Shown: positions 1-6,659 of the stretch, piece by piece
Layout of the letters: each line of letters starts with the position of its first letter
Position numbering within the stretch: position 1 is the first letter of the stretch
From: an uncultured Solobacterium sp.
GTDB lineage: Bacteria > Bacillota_I > Bacilli_A > Erysipelotrichales > Erysipelotrichaceae
Assembly: GCA_938041275.1 (NCBI GenBank)
Contig: CALISH010000113.1
Coordinates: 1 to 24,598, forward strand
DNA length: 24,598 nucleotides
Reading direction: 5' to 3'
The notes under the pieces: model-generated
Databases searched by the model: none
What the model was told of the DNA's origin: nothing
The model's input: only the letters and a program-made list of their open reading frames with translations
Translations under genes and position numbers: made by a program

Positions 1-2
1 AA

Positions 3-626
3 CAAATTGATTGGTCAGATGAGATTAAAGCAAAGTTACATAAAGAGATTGTAAAAGGGAAAATTACTAATCAAATGAAGATAATGTCCAAACACTATTG
101 CACTGATACATCATATGCAAATCTAAAGAAATTTCTAGAAGAAGTAGAAGATGGTGATCCTGGTAATAGAGAAGGATTAGCTGCGAAAATTTATTTTAGA
201 CAAATGTTTGGGGATGGGTTTATCAGATTTGATAGTGATGTTATTAACGCGGGATTGAATTATGGTTATAGTATCTTTAGATCGTTAATATCATCAATTA
301 TTATTTCAAAAGGATATCTTCCAAATATTGGATTATTTCATAAAGGAAGAGAGAATGAATTTAACCTATCAGACGACTTGATTGAGGTATTTAGACCAAT
401 AGTTGATAATTATGTCTGCACAAATATGAAAGATGATATTCTGTTTACTGCAGAACATAGGGAAGCTCTCATCAAATTATCAACTGCAAGAGTTGAATTT
501 GATCATAATACTGAAACGATTAGTAATGCAGTCACGCTATATTTTGAAAGTATTTTAAAATGTATTGAGAAAAATAGTATTGATTACTATAAATACCCTG
601 ATTGCAATATTCGTTATGATATATAG
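3..626 (+). CDS. cas1: CRISPR-associated endonuclease Cas1, C-terminal part (5' end outside window)
   Basis: Integrase subunit that, with Cas2, inserts new spacers at the leader end of the array. The reading frame is open from base 3, so the N-terminal part lies left of the window; the first in-frame ATG at 75 is internal, because the codons before it (QIDWSDEIKAKLHKEIVKG) are typical Cas1 sequence. Seen here: GDPGNREGLAAKIYF, carrying the first metal-binding Glu; then GLFHKGREN, with the metal-binding His; then LSDDLIEVFRP, with the acidic third ligand. All three catalytic metal positions of the family are therefore present. The stop at 624-626 is 4 bases before the cas2 start. The cas1-cas2-csn2-array order on one strand fits type II-A, with cas9 expected immediately upstream. 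Confidence 0.95.
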   Translation, partial: QIDWSDEIKAKLHKEIVKGKITNQMKIMSKHYCTDTSYANLKKFLEEVEDGDPGNREGLAAKIYFRQMFGDGFIRFDSDVINAGLNYGYSIFRSLISSIIISKGYLPNIGLFHKGRENEFNLSDDLIEVFRPIVDNYVCTNMKDDILFTAEHREALIKLSTARVEFDHNTETISNAVTLYFESILKCIEKNSIDYYKYPDCNIRYDI

Positions 627-630
627 TTTT

Positions 631-939
631 ATGCGATTAATTTTGTTCTTTGATTTACCAATGGTTACTAAGAAAGATGTTCGTATCTATACACATTTTC
701 ATAAATATCTTGTACAAGAAGGATATTTCATGATGCAGTATTCTATTTATTGCAAGTTGTTTCCGAACAGAGAAGCAGCTGTAAAGCATGTAGATATACT
801 AAAAAGAAATGTACCAGTAGAAGGACATGTACGTGTAATGATGGTAACAGAAAAACAATATTCAAAAATGGTATTGTTAACAGGTAGTAAATCTCATCAA
901 GAATCTTCAATCAATTCCGATGCATTTATAATCATATGA
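631..939 (+). CDS. cas2: CRISPR-associated protein Cas2
   Basis: Ferredoxin-fold partner of Cas1; the Cas1-Cas2 complex captures and integrates spacers. I chose ATG 631 because the family starts just before the first beta strand: MRLILFFDLPMVTKKD, with the conserved Asp after FF. The longer open frame back to 565 only overlaps cas1 and adds a non-family hydrophobic stretch. This gives 102 aa, the usual size for type II Cas2. Further family features are the Tyr-rich HFHKYL and MMQYSIYCKLF segments and a C-terminal strand around MMVTEKQYSKMVLL. There is no clear Shine-Dalgarno, so translation is probably coupled to cas1, which ends 4 bases upstream. Its TGA overlaps the csn2 ATG. Confidence 0.93.
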   Translation: MRLILFFDLPMVTKKDVRIYTHFHKYLVQEGYFMMQYSIYCKLFPNREAAVKHVDILKRNVPVEGHVRVMMVTEKQYSKMVLLTGSKSHQESSINSDAFIII

Positions 940-1787
940 GAAAATTGACGATGAAAAAGGGAATATTTAAAACAGATTTACTCATCGATAAGTACAAATT
1001 TATTATTGGTAATAATGAAATACAGAAATTGAATCTAAAAAGATCTTTAAAGGAATTTCAGGTAGGCTTACCATTGAGTGAATATGAAGAAGAAAATCAT
1101 AATAATATTCATATTTATTTAGATGATGATGAACTTACCCAAAAGAAAATTAATATATACTTTATTTCACCTAATTATGAATTTTATCAAGAACTAAAAT
1201 TACAATCTAAATCTATCTTACTAAAGGCGATAATAAATGAGTTATCAGATGAATCCTATATTGAAACTTTCTTAACAATTCAATCATTAACCGAAATGTT
1301 GTGTATGCAGTTTAATGAAAGTCATGATATCAAGTTAAGAGATATCAAGATATCACCAATGACATTTGTAAAACTAATTGAACCGACTTTAGTGATTGAT
1401 GATTTTGAAATGAATGAATTTGACTTATCAATTGAAGATTTTATTTTTTTACAATTGGATCTCATTAGGCAAGCAACTTCAATTTCAAAGCAAGAAAATC
1501 TAATAATTGTAGATTGCCCAATAGTAACAAATAAAATTCAGGATAAAATAAAAGAAATATCAAATTCGATGATAATTGTATTTTGTAGAACAATACAAAC
1601 TGATTATCAACTTAATAGTTGTTATTTAATTGATAAATTTACAATTGACTTGGCGGACGAAGAAAGTATATATGAACGTATTTGTAATGAGATTCTATGT
1701 GTTTCTAATTTGAAAGAGGGTGTTAATTATATGGAAGAATATGTTAAGATTGTTCTTGGTCTAGAAGATGGGAAAACCGTTAGTTAA
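936..1787 (+). CDS. csn2: Type II-A adaptation protein Csn2, intermediate-length variant
   Basis: Csn2 forms a ring that encircles linear DNA ends and assists Cas1-Cas2 and Cas9 in spacer capture; it defines type II-A. The assignment rests on position (last cas gene, directly before the array, ATGA overlap with cas2) and on a Csn2-like layout. A beta-rich start (DKYKFIIGNNEIQKLNLKRS) is followed by a helical middle around ILLKAIINELSDE to TEMLCMQF, then a LIIVDCPIVTNKI strand and an IIVFCRTI strand, resembling the LLVFVNV and RVLLLEP strands of the short Csn2. At 283 aa it falls between the short (about 220 aa) and long (about 350 aa) groups. There is a possible internal start at ATG 951. Family membership is likely; the subfamily is not known. 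Confidence 0.82.
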   Translation: MRKLTMKKGIFKTDLLIDKYKFIIGNNEIQKLNLKRSLKEFQVGLPLSEYEEENHNNIHIYLDDDELTQKKINIYFISPNYEFYQELKLQSKSILLKAIINELSDESYIETFLTIQSLTEMLCMQFNESHDIKLRDIKISPMTFVKLIEPTLVIDDFEMNEFDLSIEDFIFLQLDLIRQATSISKQENLIIVDCPIVTNKIQDKIKEISNSMIIVFCRTIQTDYQLNSCYLIDKFTIDLADEESIYERICNEILCVSNLKEGVNYMEEYVKIVLGLEDGKTVS

Positions 1788-1824
1788 ATACTAATATACT
1801 CAAAATAAGGCTAGATATTTTGAG
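1788..1824 (+). promoter_or_regulatory. CRISPR leader with leader-anchoring-like end
   Basis: Only 37 bp separate the csn2 stop from the first repeat. The last bases before the repeat are ATTTTGAG, close to the ATTTGAG leader-anchoring element known to direct integration in streptococcal type II-A arrays. A TATACT hexamer at 1795-1800 could be a -10 for the pre-crRNA, but no good -35 is placed before it. If it is a promoter, the rest of it lies inside the 3' end of csn2. Confidence 0.6.
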
Positions 1825-2256
1825 GTTCTGCTACCATCGAAATTTTTGCTAGGCTACAACTAATTAGAGATTTTAAAAAGTTGAGTGATAGTTCTGCTAC
1901 CATCGAAATTTTTGCTAGGCTACAACAGAATGATGAAAGCAATTTTGAATACGATTGTTCTGCTACCATCGAAATTTTTGCTAGGCTACAACACAATCAG
2001 TATTTAAACACAGACGGAGCATGTTCTGCTACCATCGAAATTTTTGCTAGGCTACAACTAATTGCTTCTTCTCCATACGTTTTGTCGTGTTCTGCTACCA
2101 TCGAAATTTTTGCTAGGCTACAACGCGGATTGATACTTCCACTAATAGAAAAGTGTTCTGCTACCATCGAAATTTTTGCTAGGCTACAACATATTCTAAT
2201 AGAACATACCCTAATTCTACGTTCTGCTACCATCGAAATTTTTGCTAGGATATAAC
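1825..2256 (+). CRISPR. Type II-A CRISPR array, 7 repeats and 6 spacers
   Basis: Seven copies of a 36-bp repeat begin at 1825, 1891, 1957, 2023, 2089, 2155 and 2221. The repeat begins GTTCTGCTACCATCGAAATT and ends TTTGCTAGGCTACAAC. The six spacers (1861-1890, 1927-1956, 1993-2022, 2059-2088, 2125-2154, 2191-2220) are all exactly 30 bp. Repeats 1 to 6 are identical. The last one reads CTAGGATATAAC in place of CTAGGCTACAAC (two changes), the usual decay at the leader-distal end, so the leader is on the left and crRNAs are read on the + strand. GTT...AAC ends and the 36/30 geometry are typical of type II. No anti-repeat (tracrRNA) is visible elsewhere in the window. Confidence 0.98.
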
Positions 2257-2305
2257 CCATTCAAAAATCTCATAATGTACTGAGTTTTGCTATTACTAAT
2301 ATAAA

Positions 2306-2338
2306 ATTACGTATTCTTTAGTACAGATTACGCATTCT
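2306..2338 (+). repeat. 12-bp tandem direct repeat, 21-bp period
   Basis: ATTACGTATTCT at 2306-2317 and ATTACGCATTCT at 2327-2338 match at 11 of 12 positions, with start-to-start spacing of 21 bp (two helical turns). They lie just upstream of where a -35 would sit for a TAATAT or TATAAA -10 at 2365-2373. No canonical -35 is visible. The layout resembles activator binding pairs such as LytTR-type sites, but no such regulator is in the window. Confidence 0.4.
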
Positions 2339-2393
2339 GAGATGTAATACAATCAAATCTCCATTAATATAAAAGTGGATAGGAGGAGCGACC

Positions 2394-2546
2394 ATGATTC
2401 CATATATTGATAAATCACTCTCTGGTAAAATTTAATTTATTTATCATGATGTAGTAGTGAAAAAAGGAGTTGTATTAACTCCCGAGGAACAAGTCGAATT
2501 CAATTTGCTTAGAGAAGCACTACATTCAAAAGAAGAAGAGAGCTAA
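2394..2546 (+). pseudogene. Tiny ORF of unknown function with one in-frame stop
   Basis: ATG 2394 follows a very strong ribosome site (AGGAGG at 2381-2386, 7 bases before the ATG). The frame reads MIPYIDKSLSGKI, hits TAA at 2433-2435, then continues in the same frame for 36 codons (FIYHDVVVKKGVVLTPEEQ, then a charged helix ending HSKEEES) to TAA 2544-2546. The second part looks like real protein: mixed charge, amphipathic, no low complexity. It has no good start or ribosome site of its own. A terminator follows 4 bases after the stop. I read it as a roughly 50-aa small protein gene broken by a nonsense change. It could instead be a 13-aa peptide ORF. I do not recognise the family. Confidence 0.35.
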
Positions 2547-2550
2547 AGTA

Positions 2551-2573
2551 AAAACTCGGATCAACCGAGTTTT
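2551..2573. terminator. Bidirectional intrinsic terminator
   Basis: The 9-bp perfect stem AAAACTCGG (2551-2559) / CCGAGTTTT (2565-2573) has a 5-base loop and is flanked by a T run on the right and A-rich sequence on the left. It separates the small ORF (+) from degV (-), whose stop codon is at 2575-2577. Confidence 0.85.
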
Positions 2574-2574
2574 T

Positions 2575-3468
2575 TTACTTTTCAATATTTAATCTGTGTT
2601 TGCCATGGTATGTAATAGCCATGAAGTCTGGACCTACATGGCTTCCGATGACTGGTCCTAATTGCATGATGGAAATCTCTGTATCTTTAAACTGTGGATA
2701 GGTTTTGATAAAGTCATCACGAAATGCGACTGCATCTTCGTATGCATCTGCGTGGATGATTGAGATTTCTTCATCTTTTGTATAATCGGCGATATCGTCT
2801 GCACATGAATCGATTAATGAATGTAGTGCTTTTTTTCTACCGCGTACTTGTTTAAAGGAAACAAGCTTACCACTATCTGGAATATAGATGAGTGGTTTGA
2901 TGGATAGAATTGTTCCAAGTAGGGCAGAAGCGTTGGATAATCTTCCTCCGCGTCTTAACCATTGTAAGTCTTCAACCATGAAACGGTGAATGTATTCAAA
3001 CTTATGTGCATTTCCCCATTCCACAACTTGATCATAATCCCATCCTTCTTCATGACGTTGTACTAATTGTTTTAAGAAGAGAGCTAGACCACCTGTAACG
3101 CAATAGCTATCTAATAGACTAATCTTACGATCAGGGAATTCTTCGCTTAGGTTCTTGATTGCGCGCTCTGCGTTATTAATAGAAGAGGATAAAGCGCGAG
3201 TCATATCAACAAATAGAACATCATTACCTGCTTCAAGAAGTTCTTTTAAGAATTCATAGTATGCATATTCTGTGATTTGAGATGTATTTGGTTGTTTACC
3301 TGCACGCATGGAAGCCATTAAGAATTTACGACTTTCTTCGGTGCAATCATCTATATAAACTTTATCATCAATTGTGTATGTATATGAGATAAAGGGGATA
3401 TTGTGTTCTTTTAGGTACTCTGCTGGCAAATCCGAAGTAGAGGATGTTGCGATTACATATTTATTCAT
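2575..3468 (-). CDS. DegV family fatty-acid-binding protein (FakB-like)
   Basis: DegV/FakB proteins bind one fatty acid in a buried cleft and present it to a FakA kinase to make acyl-phosphate for lipid synthesis; they are cytosolic. Seen: TSSTSDLPAEYL near the N-terminus, then TSQITEYAYYEF, whose Thr-Ser contacts the carboxylate in the family. Next come ALSSSINNAERA, a Gly-Gly segment (CVTGGLALFLKQ), and LRRGGRLSNASALLGTILSI, the second family signature. I start at ATG 3468 because GGAGG lies just upstream of it; the longer open frame to 3534 runs through the promoter. The 297-aa product is close to the family length of about 280. No fakA is in the window, so the specific FakB role is inferred from the family. 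Confidence 0.93.
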   Translation of the reverse strand: MNKYVIATSSTSDLPAEYLKEHNIPFISYTYTIDDKVYIDDCTEESRKFLMASMRAGKQPNTSQITEYAYYEFLKELLEAGNDVLFVDMTRALSSSINNAERAIKNLSEEFPDRKISLLDSYCVTGGLALFLKQLVQRHEEGWDYDQVVEWGNAHKFEYIHRFMVEDLQWLRRGGRLSNASALLGTILSIKPLIYIPDSGKLVSFKQVRGRKKALHSLIDSCADDIADYTKDEEISIIHADAYEDAVAFRDDFIKTYPQFKDTEISIMQLGPVIGSHVGPDFMAITYHGKHRLNIEK

Positions 3469-3492
3469 AGGGCCTCCAAGTATCATAAAAGT

Positions 3493-3536
3493 ATTATAAA
3501 TAATTAGAGATTTTTGTCTATTGAATTCAGACAAAA
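3493..3536 (-). promoter_or_regulatory. degV promoter with dyad operator over the -35
   Basis: On the minus strand, TAGACA (3520-3515) and TATAAT (3498-3493) are separated by 16 bp, which puts the start of transcription near 3486 and supports the 3468 start codon. A dyad TTTTGTCT (3512-3519) / AGACAAAA (3529-3536) with 9 bp between its perfect 8-bp arms covers the -35 hexamer. A repressor operator is the simplest reading; the protein is unknown. Confidence 0.55.
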
Positions 3537-3605
3537 TAATTAAAATGTCGTGAAATTTTCACAAAAGAAGTATATGAAAAATATCAATTTATTTTACAGA
3601 AAACA

Positions 3606-3658
3606 TTGACAATGTTAGTTAGTGAGTCTAAACTAACATTAGTTAGAGTGCTCTAACT
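3606..3658 (+). promoter_or_regulatory. feo promoter with two dyad operators
   Basis: Promoter TTGACA (3606-3611), 17 bp, TAAACT (3629-3634). A perfect 10-bp inverted repeat, AATGTTAGTT (3611-3620) / AACTAACATT (3631-3640), spans from the end of the -35 through the -10. An adjoining 18-bp perfect palindrome of AGTTAGAG / CTCTAACT arms (3641-3658, 2 bp centre) covers the expected transcription start. Both are built from GTTAG / CTAAC half-sites, like the TTAG-rich boxes of DtxR/IdeR-type iron regulators. Iron-dependent repression is likely but inferred. Confidence 0.7.
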
Positions 3659-3686
3659 TTCGTTCATTTTTGTAAGGAGGCACACG

Positions 3687-3899
3687 ATGATACCTTTAGC
3701 TTTAGGAGTAATCGGTCAAGAATATAAGATTGTTAAAATCGGGGGAAGTGCGGAAGTGAAACAACACTTAGCAGACCTCGGTTTTGTAGTTGGTGGCTCT
3801 GCCACAGTTGTCTCGGAAGTCGGTGGAAACCTAATTGTAAACGTGAAAGAAACACGTATTGCGATTGGGAAAGAAATGGCTATGAAAGTCATGATATAA
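3687..3899 (+). CDS. feoA: Ferrous iron transport protein A (first copy)
   Basis: A small cytosolic SH3-like beta-barrel protein that assists the FeoB Fe(II) transporter. The 70 aa contain the family pattern: a first strand after YKIVKIGGSAEVKQHLADLG (the DLGF turn corresponds to the conserved L-x-x-[LM]-G segment), then GGSATVVSEVGGNLIVNVKE, then TRIAIGKEMAMKVMI, where the family has an R-[LI]-A-[LI] closing strand. The start at 3687 follows GGAGG at 3677-3681. The next feoA begins 10 bases after its stop, so the genes are co-transcribed. Two feoA genes before one feoB is a common arrangement in Bacillota. Confidence 0.9.
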   Translation: MIPLALGVIGQEYKIVKIGGSAEVKQHLADLGFVVGGSATVVSEVGGNLIVNVKETRIAIGKEMAMKVMI

Positions 3900-3909
3900 G
3901 GAGGGAAGA

Positions 3910-4131
3910 ATGAATACATTAAAGGAAGTTGCGATTGGCAGTTCTGCAAAGGTTGTGAAGCTTCATGGTGAAGGCGCTGTAAAGCGTAGAATCATGGACA
4001 TGGGCATCACTAAAGGAGTTGACGTTTACGTTCGCAAGGTGGCTCCATTAGGGGATCCAATCGAAGTAACTGTAAGAGGCTATGAATTATCTATCCGTAA
4101 GGATGACGCCGCAATGATTGAAGTTGAGTAA
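3910..4131 (+). CDS. feoA: Ferrous iron transport protein A (second copy)
   Basis: A second SH3-like FeoA of 73 aa. It shows a closer match to the classic FeoA pattern than the first copy: EVAIGSSAKVVKLHGEGAVK, then RRIMDMGITKGVDVYVRKVA, where RR-x-MDMG is the family signature, then PLGDPIEVTVRGYELSIRKD. The last strand, GYELSIRKDDAAMIEVE, is the usual C-terminus. The ribosome site GGAGG (3900-3904) lies 5 bases before the ATG. The two FeoA proteins are clearly different from one another, so they may form a hetero-complex with FeoB rather than being a recent duplication. Confidence 0.93.
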   Translation: MNTLKEVAIGSSAKVVKLHGEGAVKRRIMDMGITKGVDVYVRKVAPLGDPIEVTVRGYELSIRKDDAAMIEVE

Positions 4132-4158
4132 TTCATAGAGGGATAAGGAGAAAGTAGA

Positions 4159-6603
4159 ATGGCAAACGAAAGATTAAAGATTGCTTTAGCGGGTAATCCA
4201 AACAGTGGTAAAACGACCTTATTTAATGCCTTGACTGGTTCTAACCAGTATGTAGGTAACTGGCCAGGAGTAACTGTAGAAAAGAAGGAGGGTAAACTCA
4301 AGAAACATCCAGATGTTATTATTGAGGACTTACCTGGTATTTATTCACTATCACCATATACATTAGAGGAAGTTGTATCTCGTAATTATTTGATTGGTGA
4401 ACATCCTGATGCGATTTTAAATATCGTAGATGGTACAAACTTAGAGCGTAACTTATATCTAACAACACAGTTACTTGAAATTGGTGTTCCAGTTGTAGTA
4501 GCTGTCAACATGATGGACCTTGTAAAGAAGGCTGATGATAAGATTAATATCAATGCTTTAAGCGAGAAGTTAGGCTGTAAGATTGTTGAAATCTCTGCTT
4601 TGAAAGAAACTGGTATTATGGAAGCTGCAGAAGCTGCGATTGCGGCTGCTGAAACAAAATCAGCTACATCGATTCATAAGTATGAAGATAAGATTGAAAC
4701 AGCTCTTTCTAAAATTACAGATGCTGTATTAACAGAAGTACCTGCTGATCAAAAGCGTTGGTATGCAATCAAAGTATTTGAAAGAGATGAAAAAGTACTT
4801 GCAAGATTAAATCTTGATGAAAGTAAGATGACTGAAGTTGAGGCTATTGTTTCTGCAGTAGAAAAAGATTTAGATGATGATGCGGAATCTATCATCACGA
4901 ATGCTCGTTACACATTTATTACAGAAACACTTAATGGTATCTATACAAAGCAGAATGCTGGTAAGCTCAGTGTTTCTGATAAGATTGATAACATCGTTAC
5001 AAACCGTTGGTTAGGTTTACCTATCTTTGCGGTAGTTATGTTTATCGTATACTTCGTATCTATCCAGACATTTGGTACAGGTGCTACTGACTGGGTAAAT
5101 GATGGATTATTCGGTGATGGTTGGTTCTGGTTTGGCTTAGGACGTGCAGAATATGATGAAGATTCTGGTACATACAAAGCAGACCAAGAAGCTAATCAAG
5201 CATTCATTGATGAAGCAATTGAAAAGGGTTATATCTCTTCTAGCGAAAATGACGAAGGTGAAACAGAAATCACAGTTCTTAAACCAGAACAGTTAGAGAA
5301 CTTGGTTGTTTCTGCTGATATTCATAATGATGAAGGTGACGTAGAGGAAACTCGTGAAGTAACTTACTCTGATTATGAAATCTATTCAGCAGAAGAAGAG
5401 CCTGAAGCTGCTACATATGGACCATGGCAAGATGGTTTACCAACAGTTATTGGTAATTTCTTGAAGTCTATTGAAGTGGCGGATTGGTTACAGAGTCTTA
5501 TTCTAAATGGTATCGTTGCTGGTGTAGGTGCAGTTCTTGGCTTCTTACCTCAGATGTTAGTATTATTCTTCTTTCTAGCATTCTTGGAAGGTTGCGGTTA
5601 TATGGCACGTATTGCGTTTGTTATGGACCGTGTATTCCGTAAGTTTGGCTTATCTGGTAAGAGTTTTATCCCGATGTTAATTGGTACAGGTTGTGGTGTT
5701 CCTGGTGTCATGGCTTCACGTACAATCGAGAATGAGCGTGACCGTCGTATGACAGTTATGACTACAACATTTATTCCATGTTCTGCCAAGTTACCAGTTA
5801 TCGCTTTAATCGCTGGTGCTTTCTTCCAGAAGTCTGGATTAGTAGCGACAAGTGCTTACTTCTTAGGTATTGCGGCTATCGTTATTTCAGGTATTACATT
5901 AAAGAAGACAAAGATGTTTGCTGGTGATCCTGCACCATTCGTAATGGAATTGCCTGCATATCATTGGCCAACTCCATCTAATATCTTACATTCTATGTGG
6001 GAGCGTGGTTCTTCCTTCGTTAAGAAGGCAGGAACAATCATCTTACTTGCGACTGTATTTGTATGGTTCATGCAAAGCTATGGCTTTACTGAGAATGGAT
6101 TTGGTGCTGTAGAACAGTCTGAATCTATGCTTGCGGCAATTGGTAATGCAATCAAGTTTATATTCATACCTTTAGGTTGGGGAGATTGGCGTGCTGCTGT
6201 AGCTTCTATTACTGGTTTAGTTGCTAAGGAAAACGTTGTAGGTACAATGGGTGTTCTCTATGGTGCAGGTGAAGTTGCTGAAAATGGATGGCAGATCTTT
6301 ACATCTATGGCAAATGCATTCAATAATAACCCGATTGCAGGTTACTCATTCTTAGCATTCAACTTACTATGTGCTCCATGCTTTGCGGCAATTGGTGCTA
6401 TCCGTCGTGAGATGAATAATGGTAAGTGGACATGGTTTGCAATTGCTTATCAGTGTAGTTTAGCTTACGTAATTGCGCTCATTATCTACCAGGTTGGTTC
6501 TGCAGTTACAGGTAATATCCACCCAATTGGACTCGTTGTTGCGATTGTATTAATTGCAGCTATCATTTGGGGACTTGTACGTCCAGGTTACAAAGAAAAA
6601 TAA
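4159..6603 (+). CDS. feoB: Ferrous iron transporter FeoB with acidic extracytoplasmic insertion
   Basis: Inner-membrane Fe(II) importer. The N-terminal GTPase domain has G1 GNPNSGKT (residues 12-19), G2 NWPGVTV, G3 DLPG, G4 NMMD and G5 SALKETG, followed by a helical GDI-like region to about residue 270. The first membrane helix starts near residue 282 (NRWLGLPIFAVVMFIVYFVS). The gate and pore helices include FLEGCGYMARIAF, MLIGTGCGVPGVMASRT and TTTFIPCSAKLPV, with the conserved cysteines of the family. Between helix 1 and helix 2, residues about 330-419 form a very acidic, Asp/Glu-rich loop that enteric FeoB lacks. The length of 814 aa, against about 770 in enterics, partly reflects it. The gene is 27 bases after feoA and is preceded by AAGGAG. 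Confidence 0.97.
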   Translation: MANERLKIALAGNPNSGKTTLFNALTGSNQYVGNWPGVTVEKKEGKLKKHPDVIIEDLPGIYSLSPYTLEEVVSRNYLIGEHPDAILNIVDGTNLERNLYLTTQLLEIGVPVVVAVNMMDLVKKADDKININALSEKLGCKIVEISALKETGIMEAAEAAIAAAETKSATSIHKYEDKIETALSKITDAVLTEVPADQKRWYAIKVFERDEKVLARLNLDESKMTEVEAIVSAVEKDLDDDAESIITNARYTFITETLNGIYTKQNAGKLSVSDKIDNIVTNRWLGLPIFAVVMFIVYFVSIQTFGTGATDWVNDGLFGDGWFWFGLGRAEYDEDSGTYKADQEANQAFIDEAIEKGYISSSENDEGETEITVLKPEQLENLVVSADIHNDEGDVEETREVTYSDYEIYSAEEEPEAATYGPWQDGLPTVIGNFLKSIEVADWLQSLILNGIVAGVGAVLGFLPQMLVLFFFLAFLEGCGYMARIAFVMDRVFRKFGLSGKSFIPMLIGTGCGVPGVMASRTIENERDRRMTVMTTTFIPCSAKLPVIALIAGAFFQKSGLVATSAYFLGIAAIVISGITLKKTKMFAGDPAPFVMELPAYHWPTPSNILHSMWERGSSFVKKAGTIILLATVFVWFMQSYGFTENGFGAVEQSESMLAAIGNAIKFIFIPLGWGDWRAAVASITGLVAKENVVGTMGVLYGAGEVAENGWQIFTSMANAFNNNPIAGYSFLAFNLLCAPCFAAIGAIRREMNNGKWTWFAIAYQCSLAYVIALIIYQVGSAVTGNIHPIGLVVAIVLIAAIIWGLVRPGYKEK

Positions 6604-6612
6604 TGATTTACT

Positions 6613-6640
6613 ATAAGGTGCAGGACAACCTGTACCTTAT
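6613..6640 (+). other. Intercistronic hairpin after feoB
   Basis: ATAAGGTGCAGG (6613-6624) and CCTGTACCTTAT (6629-6640) form a 12-bp stem with one G-U pair and a 4-base ACAA loop. No T run follows, so it is more likely an mRNA processing or stability element, or a partial attenuator, than a full terminator. It would lower or uncouple expression of the two downstream genes. Confidence 0.6.
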
Positions 6641-6659
6641 TTAGAAAGGTGTATGTATA

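Noticed and set aside
565..630. N-terminal extension of cas2 with a hydrophobic stretch (MRKIVLITINTLIAIFVMIY)
   Set aside because: It overlaps cas1 coding sequence and is outside the Cas2 family; the family start is the ATG at 631.
1811..2260. Open reading frames with a repeated 22-residue unit on both strands (for example CSATIEIFARLQ repeats)
   Set aside because: They are created by the 66-bp repeat-spacer period of the CRISPR array, which is divisible by three. They lack ribosome sites and are not genes.
2257..2574. tracrRNA or anti-repeat downstream of the array
   Set aside because: No stretch complementary to the repeat was found here; the only strong hairpin is the bidirectional terminator. 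The tracrRNA is expected left of the window.
3641..3686. Riboswitch in the feo leader
   Set aside because: Only about 46 nt remain between the predicted start of transcription and feoA; the symmetry is that of a DNA operator.
6613..6640. Hairpin after feoB as a full terminator
   Set aside because: No T run follows, and the next two genes are functionally tied to feoB.
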